Shown here: one piece after another, positions 53,350-62,399 of the stretch | Layout: each line of letters begins with the position of its first letter | How positions within the stretch are numbered: the first letter of the stretch is position 1 | NCBI RefSeq assembly: GCF_900215505.1 | Contig: NZ_LT907844.1 | Location: forward strand, 3,054,001-3,118,000 | Source: Cohaesibacter sp. ES.047 | GTDB lineage: Bacteria; Pseudomonadota; Alphaproteobacteria; Rhizobiales; Cohaesibacteraceae | Direction of reading: 5' to 3' | DNA length: 64,000 nucleotides | Made by a program: the position numbers and the translations under genes | The notes under the pieces: model-generated | Told to the model about the DNA's origin: nothing | Database searches by the model: none | The model's input: only the letters and a program-made list of their open reading frames with translations

Positions 53350-53556
53350 TTACAGAAGTTTCAAGTCAACTGCAGATTCTTTACCGTTACGGCCGCTTTC
53401 CAGCTCGTAAGAAACCTTTGCACCTTCAGCGAGATTCGCAATACCTGCGCGCTCAACTGCGGAGATGTGTACAAAAGCGTCCTTGGAACCATCTTCTGGC
53501 TCAATGAAGCCAAAGCCTTTGGAAGAGTTGAAAAACTTAACGGTGCCGATAGTCAT
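53350..53556 (-). CDS. cspA: cold-shock protein CspA family
   Basis: A 68-residue single cold-shock domain: [23 protein letters not shown] holds RNP1 (KGFGFIEP) and [13 protein letters not shown] holds RNP2. It binds single-stranded RNA/DNA and melts mRNA structure. AAAAAGGAA precedes the ATG. The long upstream region to 53848 may include a regulatory 5' UTR, as is common for csp genes, but none could be defined. Confidence 0.96.
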   Translation of the reverse strand: MTIGTVKFFNSSKGFGFIEPEDGSKDAFVHISAVERAGIANLAEGAKVSYELESGRNGKESAVDLKLL

Positions 53557-53848
53557 GGCAAATTCCTTTTTAAGAATGCCCGTAGCCTGAAGCGAACGGG
53601 AAAATTGTCCGCAGGTGAAAACACCAGCGGGCTCGTACGGTCACAAATCAGGGGAATATCAAGCATACCGGATAGCCGGGAGATTAGATAGCCAATGATG
53701 GCTGTAACACATGCTCATATACATAGTTGCTTTTCGAATAAAAAACAAGCCAAACATTTATTATGCAATTTTTGCAGGAAATTGTGCTACCATACAATTC
53801 TTGCACGAGATAAATTGTGCATCTTAAAATACCGATTGGACACACATC
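53557..53848. other. divergent intergenic region (cspA / 116-residue protein)
   Basis: 292 bp, AT-rich near 53700-53830. It presumably contains the cspA leader and both promoters; no confident elements. Confidence 0.4.
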
Positions 53849-54199
53849 ATGAAAATTTCTGAATGGATTAAACCGGCCCTTATGGGCGCGGGAGCTGGTG
53901 CTATTGCGCTTGCGGTCGTGGGGTTCAATTGGGGTGGTTGGATGACAAGCAGCTCTGCTGAAGAGCTATCTGATAGTGCATCGAGAACGGCGGTCGTTTC
54001 GGCACTCACGCCTTATTGCATCGAAAGCTCAAAATCGGATCCGATGGCTTCTAAAGTCTTGGCGGATCTCAAGGCGGCGAACAGCTATCAGCGCAAGTCG
54101 ATTGTCGAGGAAGCCGGCTGGGCCACACCAACGGGAGCCGAAAAGCCAAATGGTTTTCTCGCGCAGGCCTGTCAGATAGAACTTGTCAAAGCGATGTAA
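53849..54199 (+). CDS. hypothetical membrane-anchored periplasmic protein
   Basis: A 116-residue protein. An N-terminal helix (IKPALMGAGAGAIALAVVGFNWGGWMTSSSAEEL) is followed by a soluble part with two cysteines (ALTPYCIESS and AQACQIEL) and the segment VLADLKAANSYQRKSIVEEAGWATPTGAEKPN. This pattern is seen in conserved hypothetical proteins of Hyphomicrobiales. Function unknown; the small helical domain is probably periplasmic with a disulfide. Confidence 0.75.
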   Translation: MKISEWIKPALMGAGAGAIALAVVGFNWGGWMTSSSAEELSDSASRTAVVSALTPYCIESSKSDPMASKVLADLKAANSYQRKSIVEEAGWATPTGAEKPNGFLAQACQIELVKAM

Positions 54200-54643
54200 G
54201 GTCTGCTGACGATCGCACCGTACGCTCGAACTGTCTCCGAACCCAGGCCAACCAAACGGCATAGCAATTTGTGAATGGCCAATCCTGATATCAAGCGGAC
54301 TGTCAGCCACGAAAAGGCATCCGGGTTCGACCCTTTCTCTTTGAATTGAGGGTTCATCCGGCAGCCAGCTAAAGCGCATACAAATGGAATCACATGCATT
54401 GAAAAATGCATGCTTAAGACTGAGCACGAACCTTTCGCGCGGTGTGATGTCACTATCCTGAAAATTCAGAATTTGATGCTGGTCGCTTGAGCAGACGCTC
54501 CGTCAGATCTTGTTGAATTTAAAAATTCGAAAATAAACAAATAAAGAAATTTAAGGGCCGTATCGAACGCACCCTGAGTTTCACGGCACCTAAAATGTGA
54601 AATCGGACGTTTCAAACCGTCCCCAACTGTGAGGTTTAATTCC
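54200..54643. other. intergenic region, no gene seen
   Basis: 444 bp. Minus-strand frames cross it but are poor in coding character. A short inverted repeat GGACG/CGTCC (54605-54609 and 54618-54622) lies 21 bp before the next start codon. Confidence 0.4.
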
Positions 54644-54781
54644 ATGTCCAAGAAACAACAACGCAGCAACAAGGAAGCACGCAAGCCCAAAAAAGACAAA
54701 ACCGCCAAGACTGCGGATACCAGCACATTTGAAAAGCAAATGGCGAGTTCCAAGCCTGCCGGTTTTCCAAAAAAGAAATAG
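54644..54781 (+). CDS. 45-residue basic small protein
   Basis: MSKKQQRSNKEARKPKKDKTAKTADTSTFEKQ... ending PAGFPKKK. GAGG at 54631-54634 is nine bases from the ATG. Short Lys-rich proteins starting MSKxQxRxNxExxKPK are widespread in alphaproteobacteria and of unknown function, possibly nucleic-acid binding. It is too short for most gene callers but the pattern is convincing. Confidence 0.65.
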   Translation: MSKKQQRSNKEARKPKKDKTAKTADTSTFEKQMASSKPAGFPKKK

Positions 54782-55015
54782 AAAAATCCTATTGCGTAGT
54801 CAGCCGGAGCGACGAACATGCGTACTGAGTGAAACCGGATTTGGTGCTCAGGACGCGTGTGACGCATTCATGAAATCCATCTCCGGGAAAAAGCTGAGTG
54901 CAGTGGTTATGGTTTGGTCCACGCTGGATGATTCGGTTTTCCGCGTACTCGAGGCTCACGGCATCAGCTATGCAGGCTCGAAAAAGCGACCCTTCTGCAT
55001 GATTGCGACAGGGGT

Positions 55016-55966
55016 CTAGCTGTTCGGTCCCGGGATTTGATGGATCGGATTCATTTTGAATCTTTCCGGATCCTCTGTCCACTTTTTGCAGATAAATTCG
55101 TATGGGGTCAGGCCCCTTAGCGTCTTCAATCGTCTAGCGAAGTTGTAGGCATCTATGAAAACAGCCAGATGCTTCTGGAGTTGCTCGTGATCGTCGTAAT
55201 GGAACCGTTTGACGGTGGCATCCTTAATAGTCCGGTTCATCCTCTCGACCTGACCGTTGGTCCATGGGTGCTTCACTTTTGTCAGGCGGTGTTCAATGCC
55301 GTTTCCAGTGCAGACCCGGTCAAAGATGTGCTGGAACTCATGGAGATCGCGAGACCGATTGGTGAACTGGATGCCATTGTCGGTCAGAACAGTATGGATG
55401 GTATAGGGCACAGTGGCGACCAGATTGCGCAGGAACTGTGCAGCATTCATCTTTCCTGCCTTGGTATAGAGTTCAACGAAGGCATACTTGGAAGTCCGGT
55501 CAATAGCCACAAAGAGATAGAGCTTGCCTTCAGCTGTCTGTACCTGGGCAATATCGATATGGAAATAGCCGATCGGATAGCTCTTGAAACGCTTCTTTGG
55601 CTGCTTGTCGCCTTCGACACTCGGTAGTCGCGAAACTCCGTGTCGTTGCAGGCATCTGTGCAGTGAAGAGCGCGTCAGATGCGGGATTGTCGGCTGGAGT
55701 GCATAAAGGCAGTCGTCGAGAGGCAACAAGGTATGCCTGCGGAAGGCGACAATGGTCGCTTCTTCTTGCCGCGAAAGCACAGTCGAACGTGGCTCCTTCG
55801 GTCCGGTTCTTAAGTCCGCTTGTGAGGTGCGCGTCTTCCACTTGACGACCGTTTTCTGATTGATGCCGTATCGCTTGGAAAGCACTCTCAGGCTCTCTTG
55901 ACTATTTTGTATTGCTCGACGGACTGCCTCTGTCGTCGTGGCGCTGCCGTGTAGAACTTGGCCCAT
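55016..55966 (-). CDS. IS481-family DDE transposase, copy 2
   Basis: A 316-residue protein identical to the one encoded at 13434-14384 except for the last residue (Ser instead of Asn), because that codon runs into flanking DNA. The stop TAG (55016-55018 on the minus strand) again lies outside the element in the CTAG of the target. HTH and DDE motifs are intact, so the protein should be functional. Confidence 0.92.
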   Translation of the reverse strand: MGQVLHGSATTTEAVRRAIQNSQESLRVLSKRYGINQKTVVKWKTRTSQADLRTGPKEPRSTVLSRQEEATIVAFRRHTLLPLDDCLYALQPTIPHLTRSSLHRCLQRHGVSRLPSVEGDKQPKKRFKSYPIGYFHIDIAQVQTAEGKLYLFVAIDRTSKYAFVELYTKAGKMNAAQFLRNLVATVPYTIHTVLTDNGIQFTNRSRDLHEFQHIFDRVCTGNGIEHRLTKVKHPWTNGQVERMNRTIKDATVKRFHYDDHEQLQKHLAVFIDAYNFARRLKTLRGLTPYEFICKKWTEDPERFKMNPIHQIPGPNS

Positions 55967-56022
55967 AGTGCTTCCCTCCATTCAAATGAGAAAGGTGCAC
56001 CATCAAAGCATGGGATCAAACA
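55021..56022 (-). mobile_element. IS481-family insertion sequence, copy 2 (inverted, no target duplication)
   Basis: 1002 bp, the same length and apparently the same sequence as 13378-14379, in opposite orientation. The lower-coordinate flank is TCTAGC (55015-55020), a good NCTAGN target; the upper flank is TCAGCC (56023-56028), which does not match it. The target duplication is therefore missing on one side, pointing to a deletion or a recombination event at this copy after insertion. Confidence 0.9.
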
Positions 56023-56262
56023 TCAGCCAAACAAAAAGTTGCCGCTGACGGGTTTGCTACCACGGCATTTTTTGTCACGACACCCGATGAACTCAAAAAC
56101 TGCAACCGGCCTTCCCTTACCTTTGCCCCTGCCATTGTTCATCAAGCGCAGGACTGGCTCGTTGCGGCATCCGCGAGATCGTGTGACCGGCGATACCAAC
56201 CAAAAGAGAGAGTGTGTGTTCCAATCAAGCTTAGGAAAATCAGAGCTCAGCCTGTATGGTGA
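56023..56262 (+). pseudogene. possible 3' remnant of a gene cut by IS481 copy 2
   Basis: From the IS edge a frame runs 79 codons (SAKQKVAADGFATTAFFVTT...) to TGA at 56260-56262 with no good start. It matches nothing I recognise. Since the adjacent IS lacks a target duplication, it might be what remains of a truncated gene. The coding quality is modest and it could be chance. Confidence 0.2.
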
Positions 56263-56303
56263 TGGCCTAATCCCCTGCGATCAGCGGAGTGTAAGGAAAC
56301 TCG

Positions 56304-57173
56304 ATGGTGCGATTGACGATCCAACACGACACGACTTACCGCTATAAAAAGCCGGTAGGGCTTAGCAGACACAGATTGATGGTGCGGCCACGCGAAACAC
56401 GCGATCTCAGTTTGATTTCATTCGATATTGACGTGACCCCTCAAGCGAATATCGGTTGGGCACATGATGTTGCCGGCAACTCGATCGCCTCGGTCGATGT
56501 TTCCGCACCGAGTGACTGCTTGCTCATCAAGAGCAGGGCTGTCGTTGACCTGTCCGCGCCGGTCTGGCCCGTGTTCGATATCGCTGCATCGGCGATCAAT
56601 TTTCCCTTTCTCTATTCCAGCGACGAATTGACCGATCTTGGCGCTCTGTCCTTGCCGCAATATGCGGACCCGCAAGGCCAATTGGCGGCTTGGACCGAAG
56701 GCTTTGTCATGACGCGACCGACCGACACGCTGTCGTTGCTGAAAGACATTGCCAACGGCGTCTTCGAGCAAATCACTTACCAAGCCCGGGATGCCGAGGG
56801 AACGCAAAGCCCGATCGAAACCTTGAACTGCCGATCTGGCTCGTGCCGCGATTTCGCCGTCCTGTTTGCCGAGGCCGTCAGGTCTCTGGGCTTGGGCGCG
56901 CGGCTCGTTTCGGGATATCTGTTTGATCCCGAACAGAGCCTGACCGGTTCTGATCGCGAGGGATCGTCCCATGCTTGGGTTGAGGTTTATGTGCCTGGAG
57001 CGGGCTGGATTTCTTTTGATCCCACAAACCGCGCCGTCGGCTCCGGTCATCTCATCGCGGTCGCTGTTGGGCGCTGTATTAGCCAAATTGCGCCGATATC
57101 AGGCAGTTTTCAGGGATCAAATGACGACTTCATCGATATGGCGGTGAAAGTCTCTGTTATCAGCGCGGCATGA
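56304..57173 (+). CDS. transglutaminase-like cysteine protease family protein
   Basis: A 289-residue protein with the bacterial transglutaminase N-terminal beta domain (MVRLTIQHDTTYRYKKPVGLSRHRLMVRPRETRDL) and transglutaminase core. The catalytic triad is Cys181 (RSGSCRDFAVLFAEA), His223 (SSHAWVEVYV) and Asp239 (FDPTNR). No signal peptide. Such proteins act as proteases or amidases and often sit in operons with ATP-grasp and alpha-E proteins; here it stands alone, 281 bp from the broken flank of the IS481 copy. Confidence 0.9.
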   Translation: MVRLTIQHDTTYRYKKPVGLSRHRLMVRPRETRDLSLISFDIDVTPQANIGWAHDVAGNSIASVDVSAPSDCLLIKSRAVVDLSAPVWPVFDIAASAINFPFLYSSDELTDLGALSLPQYADPQGQLAAWTEGFVMTRPTDTLSLLKDIANGVFEQITYQARDAEGTQSPIETLNCRSGSCRDFAVLFAEAVRSLGLGARLVSGYLFDPEQSLTGSDREGSSHAWVEVYVPGAGWISFDPTNRAVGSGHLIAVAVGRCISQIAPISGSFQGSNDDFIDMAVKVSVISAA

Positions 57174-57263
57174 GAATTGAGGCATGAGGCTGGAGGCTAG
57201 GGGCCGATGCTTGGGAGCCCCCCGGTCCGCGATGGGATCGAAGGGCAGGGGCTTGGAGGAAAC

Positions 57264-60200
57264 TCAGGAGAGGCGTTCCAGCTTGGCGGGCAGGCCCTGA
57301 CGCACGGCAGCACCCGAAATCGGGTCAACCCAGACGCCGGGCATGCCTTTGCGGGTTGGGTCCATGAGACCAAGGTCATTCTGCAACACACCAGTCGCAA
57401 GACGCGGATCCGCAGGCAGGGTCTCATCATCAATGGTGATGTCGCTGCCGCCAAAACCGCGATGCCCGAAGCCGTGCTCGATGGCCACAGTGTTGCCAGC
57501 AACGCCTTCTCGCACCACCGCGACGCTTTCCAAACGGCCACCCGGCGTCGTGAGCCGAACCCTGTCACCGGTTTCAATGCCAAGAGACGCGGCAAGGTCG
57601 CGGCCGACATTGACCGGATTGCTCGACACAATCCTGAGCAGAGACTTGGCTCCGACCGAGTAGGAATTCTGCAACGGTGACTTGAAGCTGATGACCTTCA
57701 CCGGCCATTCGCTCGCCGGATAGAGATCAGCCACCTTGCTGCCGTCGGCAAACTCGGCCTCACGCCAGCTCGGTACGCCGGGGGATCGCTTGCCGGTCAT
57801 GGCATTGCGTGTGCTGCCAATGCCTTCGTTGTAAACCAGCATTGGTTTCTTGAAGGCGTGGCTGCCCAGATCCCCTTTATAGCTCTTATCCTTATTCTCA
57901 TAGCGCCCACCCTTGGCATAGATGGTTGCGGCCTTGCGCCATTCGCCGGGCTTGAGTACATCTTCCAGTGCGGAGCGGATGCGGGTGACGCCTGTTACTT
58001 CGAGATCCTCGTCACTGGCATCCGGCACGCTCGAGCCGCCAACCGTGGCGACATTGACCGCACCGCGTAAATAGAAATCTTCGGGCCGGTTGAGCGGATG
58101 CATGGTGCCTTCTGCATCCGGAATGGCCTCGTCACCAAAGCCGGGAAGACCCATGCGTTTGGCCGTGGCGATCAGGAACATGTCCACGTCGATCGGCACG
58201 CCCTCCGCCGTGCGGGCAACTTTGGGCTCGACCACCGGCCAGCGGGCGGTGGTGATCTTCGTTGGCACTCCGTTCCACGGTTTGACGAACCCCCAGCTTT
58301 CATACATCACCGTATCTGGCACGATATAGTCCGCAAGGGCGGAGCTTTCGTTGATGAAAGGATCGATGGAGACGATGAGCGGCACCACCTTTGGATCCTT
58401 GAGTTTGGGGACCAGATGGTCAATGCCCGCAATGCCATAGACCGGATTGGCATTGCGCAGGATCAGCGCTTCGATGTTGTAGGGATAGCCGTTGACCATG
58501 GCCGAGAACCATTCGGTCGCCAGCCCCGGTGCGTTGGGATACCAAGGCGCTTCTGCGGGGAAGGGCTTGCCGCCCGCCTTCTTGGTTATGAATTCGCTGG
58601 TTTTCTCGTAAGGCACATTACGGCCAAGGGGGAGACCCTTGGGTTTCACGCCGCCCTTCACCTTGGCCAAATCATAGGCCGGACCGTTGGTGTCCGGATA
58701 CCATCCGCCCAGTATCAGGGTGCCGCCCTTCCAGTTGAGATTGCCGATCAGCGTGTTGAGCATCATCAATGCAAAGGCATTGTAGAAACCCGATCCGCTC
58801 ATCATGCCGCCATGACTGTTCACTGCGGCCTTGCGTCCGTGGCTGGTGAATTTGTCGGCCAGGTCGGTGATCGAGGCGACCGGAATCCCGCAAGCAGAAG
58901 AATAATCCTCATAGCTGCGGCTCATTGCTTCCTCGCGCAGCAAGGTGAGGGAGGTCTTCACCGCAAGCGGTCCATCTTTGCCCTCAACTTTGCCGTCAAA
59001 GAACAGCGGTGCAGCATTCGGGCCAACCGGCACGGGACCAGTATCCGACGCGACCATATAGGCATCCGCATCGGAATAGGGCTCACCATCAAACTCTAGC
59101 CCCATGTCGGATGCGCGCAAGAGCTTGCCCATGCGCGGATGGTCCTCATCCGTGATCACCAGATGGGTGGCGTTGGTCCAGTTGGCTTCACCGGCGCTGT
59201 CAGCGGCTGGCTTGGAGGGCTGTGCGAGATAGTCCGCATTGATGCGGTCATTCTCGAACATCCAGCGAATCATTCCCATGGCGAGTGCCCCGTCGGTGCC
59301 CGGCACGATGGGCAGCCAACGGGACCGGTCGCCTGCCGGGCCACTCTGGGCATGATTGAGCACAGGATCGACGAGCACATAATCAAGCTTGCCCTCGCTG
59401 CGTGCTTCGGCCACCAACGCACCAATGCGCTTGAACGGATTGCCCGCATTGCCCGGCGCCGTGCCGATGAAGATGATGAATTCGGCCTCTTCAAAGTCGG
59501 GCTTGGCATGAGGCATCTTTTTCACGTTGCCGAACATGGCGCCCGAACCGGAGCGATAGGAGCCGCCGCAATAAGATCCGTGGCGGGCGTAGTTGGTTGA
59601 ACCATAGCTTTTCTTGAGCCACCTGATGTTCATGTTGTCGCGGCCATCATTGACCGAACTGAGCATCACGACCCCATTGGCACGGGGCCCCATTTCCGGC
59701 GCATCGGCCCGGATCGGGGTTTCCAGATCGCGAATCTCGCGCAAGCCGGCAACTTTGCCTTCTCCGAACAGGTCGCCGCCTTCGACGACTTCCTCGACGA
59801 GCTGTTCAAAGCTGATGGTTTCCCATTTGCCTGAGCCGCGTGGACCAACCCGCTTGAGCGGTTTGAGGACACGGTGCGGATTGTCGAGCTGTTCGAGCAC
59901 TGCGTTGCCGCGTCCGCAAGCGGTGGAGCGGCGCAGCTGGCCGTCGTTCGCACCTGCATGGGCGAGCGCGACCAGACTGTCTTTCACAGGCGTTTCATAG
60001 GGCAGAAACTCGGTGGTGCTGAGCGGATTGTAGGGATTGCCGGTAACACGCAAGACCTTGTTGGCGGCCTTGTCGACCCGCACCCGCACCCCGCACATGG
60101 TGGTGCAGCCGATGCACATGGCGTAGCTGATGGCTTGATCGGGGTTGAGTGTGATATCGCCATTGGCACTGACGGTATATTCCGGCTCCGGGGCGTCGCC

Positions 60201-60338
60201 CGTTACATTTTTGCGCGGCACCTTGCCTGACCATTTGCCTTTGACCAGTTTGCTGGCGGGTTCGGCATAGCCTGCAGCGAACGCGCCAAAGGCTCCGATG
60301 GCGGCTGCGCCCTTGAGTATGTTGCGGCGTGTAGACAT
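57264..60338 (-). CDS. ttrA: tetrathionate reductase subunit A (molybdopterin catalytic subunit)
   Basis: A 1024-residue DMSO-reductase-superfamily protein with a Tat signal (STRRNILKGAAAIGAFGAFAAG). The N-terminal [4Fe-4S] site is around MCIGCTTMCGVRVRVDKAANKVLRVTGNPYNP. The molybdenum-ligand region is ARHGSYCGGSYRSGSGAMFGN, with Cys as probable Mo ligand. The C-terminal dinucleotide-binding domain contains GIETGDRVRLTTPGGRLESVAVV. Size, cluster motif and neighbours (ttrB, ttrC, ttrRS) identify TtrA, which reduces tetrathionate to thiosulfate in the periplasm. GAGGAGA precedes the ATG; the start is 11 bp after ttrC. Confidence 0.9.
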   Translation of the reverse strand: MSTRRNILKGAAAIGAFGAFAAGYAEPASKLVKGKWSGKVPRKNVTGDAPEPEYTVSANGDITLNPDQAISYAMCIGCTTMCGVRVRVDKAANKVLRVTGNPYNPLSTTEFLPYETPVKDSLVALAHAGANDGQLRRSTACGRGNAVLEQLDNPHRVLKPLKRVGPRGSGKWETISFEQLVEEVVEGGDLFGEGKVAGLREIRDLETPIRADAPEMGPRANGVVMLSSVNDGRDNMNIRWLKKSYGSTNYARHGSYCGGSYRSGSGAMFGNVKKMPHAKPDFEEAEFIIFIGTAPGNAGNPFKRIGALVAEARSEGKLDYVLVDPVLNHAQSGPAGDRSRWLPIVPGTDGALAMGMIRWMFENDRINADYLAQPSKPAADSAGEANWTNATHLVITDEDHPRMGKLLRASDMGLEFDGEPYSDADAYMVASDTGPVPVGPNAAPLFFDGKVEGKDGPLAVKTSLTLLREEAMSRSYEDYSSACGIPVASITDLADKFTSHGRKAAVNSHGGMMSGSGFYNAFALMMLNTLIGNLNWKGGTLILGGWYPDTNGPAYDLAKVKGGVKPKGLPLGRNVPYEKTSEFITKKAGGKPFPAEAPWYPNAPGLATEWFSAMVNGYPYNIEALILRNANPVYGIAGIDHLVPKLKDPKVVPLIVSIDPFINESSALADYIVPDTVMYESWGFVKPWNGVPTKITTARWPVVEPKVARTAEGVPIDVDMFLIATAKRMGLPGFGDEAIPDAEGTMHPLNRPEDFYLRGAVNVATVGGSSVPDASDEDLEVTGVTRIRSALEDVLKPGEWRKAATIYAKGGRYENKDKSYKGDLGSHAFKKPMLVYNEGIGSTRNAMTGKRSPGVPSWREAEFADGSKVADLYPASEWPVKVISFKSPLQNSYSVGAKSLLRIVSSNPVNVGRDLAASLGIETGDRVRLTTPGGRLESVAVVREGVAGNTVAIEHGFGHRGFGGSDITIDDETLPADPRLATGVLQNDLGLMDPTRKGMPGVWVDPISGAAVRQGLPAKLERLS

Positions 60339-60349
60339 GGATTTTCTCC

Positions 60350-61465
60350 TCAGGCTGTGCGGACCGGTTGGGCGGAATGATTTTGGGAAGGCGCGACAGG
60401 CGTCTCGGCTTCGGCCCAGGGAACAAAGGTGGTGTAGAGGATGAGCAGGAAGATCCAAAGACCGAACGTGCCGATCACGCCCATCATGCCGTCGATGCCA
60501 GTGGGCATCAGGGCGTCATAAAGACCTGACCCGACTTTGGGGACAGCCTGGCCGCCCATGAAGACGGTCCAGCGGAACATCCATGCCGCGTGAATGGCGA
60601 TGATGCCGGTGATCCATCCCGTATGGGCCGGAGAGATCAAGGCGATGACAAAGGGCAGAGCGATGGCGAGCGTCGCCCAGATCGCGATCATCTGCCAGAC
60701 AGGGAACCCGGCAACCGAGGCGAGCGCTTCTGCATGGACGGGGCTGAGACCAGAAAGGGCCAGACCGAACCAGAGGGCACCAAGCACGCCGACAAAAGCC
60801 AGACACGTGGCGAGCAATCGGTTCATGCGTGATTCGCAATCGGAACCAGACCCCAGCAGGCGGCCAAGAACCAGCATAACACCAAGAGCACCCACGGCAC
60901 CGGTGGCAGCAAACTGCACGGGCAGGAGGGGTGTGTTCCACAAGGGACGGGAATGGACGATGGCAACTTCGGCGCCGGTGTAAGTCAAAATGCCAAGTGC
61001 GGACAGACAGGCAGCAAGGCCGAGCGGACGGGCAAAGCTGTTCGCGCTGCTGCCAAAGGCGAGAAAGCGGTAAAGCCACGCAAAGCGCCAGTCCTCATTG
61101 CCCCAGCGATAAAGCGCCGGACGATGAACCGCCCAGGTGTAGAGCAGCAGCAAGGTGACGTAGGAGACGACGATCCATGATCCCCATGCCATCCAGGAGC
61201 TGGCGTTGGTGTAAGCGAAGAATTCCCAGAAGCGGAACGGCTGATGCAAATCGGCAAGAAGAGCAACGGGGCCGGAAATGCCGGTCGTCACCGCTGTAAT
61301 CAGGGCCAATCTTGCCATGGGCAGGAAAGACGTCTTGCCGAAAACGAACCCCGGCAAGGTCATGAAGAGGGCCGTGGTCGACATACCGATGAGGAAGAAA
61401 TACTGGACCGCCCAGGGAAGCCATGCGGCTTCGTGAACGGCTCCGACGAGTTCTTGAATTTGCAT
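60350..61465 (-). CDS. ttrC: tetrathionate reductase subunit C (NrfD-like membrane quinol oxidase subunit)
   Basis: A 371-residue polytopic protein with about nine membrane helices (WAVQYFFLIGMSTTALFMTLPGFVFG at the N-terminus; SSWMAWGSWIVVSYVTLLLLYTWAVHRP in the middle). It belongs to the NrfD/PsrC family, which takes electrons from quinol and passes them to the ferredoxin subunit. Its start codon overlaps the ttrB stop (TAATG), indicating translational coupling. Confidence 0.9.
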   Translation of the reverse strand: MQIQELVGAVHEAAWLPWAVQYFFLIGMSTTALFMTLPGFVFGKTSFLPMARLALITAVTTGISGPVALLADLHQPFRFWEFFAYTNASSWMAWGSWIVVSYVTLLLLYTWAVHRPALYRWGNEDWRFAWLYRFLAFGSSANSFARPLGLAACLSALGILTYTGAEVAIVHSRPLWNTPLLPVQFAATGAVGALGVMLVLGRLLGSGSDCESRMNRLLATCLAFVGVLGALWFGLALSGLSPVHAEALASVAGFPVWQMIAIWATLAIALPFVIALISPAHTGWITGIIAIHAAWMFRWTVFMGGQAVPKVGSGLYDALMPTGIDGMMGVIGTFGLWIFLLILYTTFVPWAEAETPVAPSQNHSAQPVRTA

Positions 61466-62226
61466 TACCGGCTCTCCCCGTGATGTTCGAGTTCGGACGT
61501 CAGTGGCGGTCTGTAGGCGGCTTCCCCTGCGACCCGGCCGCTGAGGGCTTCATCCAGCCCGATGTAATAGACATTGGGATCGGTGTGCATTTCGGGGCGC
61601 AGGACAGATACCGTGTTTTCCTTGAGGAGCTTTGAGACCGAACTGTCGGGATCGTTGAGATCGCCAAAATTGCGGGCCCCACCAACGCAGGTCTCGACGC
61701 AGGCAGGAAGCAACCCGGCCTGTGTGCGGTGAAAGCAGAAGGTGCATTTGTCTGCTGTCTGGGTTTCATGATTGATGAACCGAGCGTCATAGGGACAGGC
61801 CTGAACGCAGTAGGCGCAGCCAACGCAGCGCGAGGCATCAACCAGCACTTCGCCGGTGCCTTCCTGCTTGTAGGTGGCCTCGACAGGGCAGACCGGCACG
61901 CACGGTGGCTCGTCGCAGTGATTGCACAGGCGCGGCAGCATCACCATGGCAGGATCGCCGCCGTCCTTGATCACCTCATAGACGGAAACATGGGTGCGGA
62001 AGGCATCCTCCGGCACGGCGTTTTCCATCACGCAAGCGACGGTACAGGCCTGACAGCCGATGCATTTGCGCAGGTCGACGACCATGCCCCAATGGGGGGA
62101 TTGGATGTCATTGCTGTCGGGTGAAGGGGTCTTGGCGTTGGCGTGTTTGGCTCCGGCAACTGTGGCCGCAGCGCCAATCGTCACCTGGCCGACCGATCCC
62201 AGAAAGTGGCGGCGTGTGGTGTCCAT
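61465..62226 (-). CDS. ttrB: tetrathionate reductase subunit B (4Fe-4S electron-transfer subunit)
   Basis: A 253-residue protein with a Tat signal (TTRRHFLGSVGQVTIGAAATVAG) and four ferredoxin-type clusters: CIGCQACTVAC, CNHCDEPPCVPVC, CVGCAYCVQACPYD and CTFCFHRTQAGLLPAC. It carries electrons from TtrC to TtrA on the periplasmic side. AAAGGA lies six bases before the ATG. It is first in ttrBCA and is separated from ttrR by 187 bp holding a hairpin and a candidate operator. Confidence 0.92.
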   Translation of the reverse strand: MDTTRRHFLGSVGQVTIGAAATVAGAKHANAKTPSPDSNDIQSPHWGMVVDLRKCIGCQACTVACVMENAVPEDAFRTHVSVYEVIKDGGDPAMVMLPRLCNHCDEPPCVPVCPVEATYKQEGTGEVLVDASRCVGCAYCVQACPYDARFINHETQTADKCTFCFHRTQAGLLPACVETCVGGARNFGDLNDPDSSVSKLLKENTVSVLRPEMHTDPNVYYIGLDEALSGRVAGEAAYRPPLTSELEHHGESR

Positions 62227-62300
62227 GGTTGGTCCTTTCGCTCAAGGCCTTTTGCGTTAAGTGGCGCGAAAGGCTCTCGGTCCTTGATGTGCCAGCCACC

Positions 62301-62323
62301 AAAACACGCTTGATAAGAGCGTG
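62301..62323 (-). terminator. possible terminator between ttrR and ttrB
   Basis: On the minus strand CACGCT (62323-62318) pairs with AGCGTG (62310-62305) and is followed by TTTTGG. It may end the ttrSR transcript or attenuate read-through into ttrBCA. Confidence 0.4.
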
Positions 62324-62399
62324 CGGGAGGGCTGGCCTGATCTTGAACCAAGCCTAGGAGCAGAGCGATAAGGAGTGAATCAGAGCAAACCCAATGGCT

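Noticed and set aside
54793-55019. Plus-strand frame running up to IS481 copy 2
   Set aside because: Overlaps the 45-residue gene, has no start signal and no recognisable family; its stop is simply the CTAG of the IS target.
58098-59099. 333-codon plus-strand open frame
   Set aside because: Lies inside ttrA on the opposite strand and encodes a His/Arg/Gly-rich sequence without a domain.
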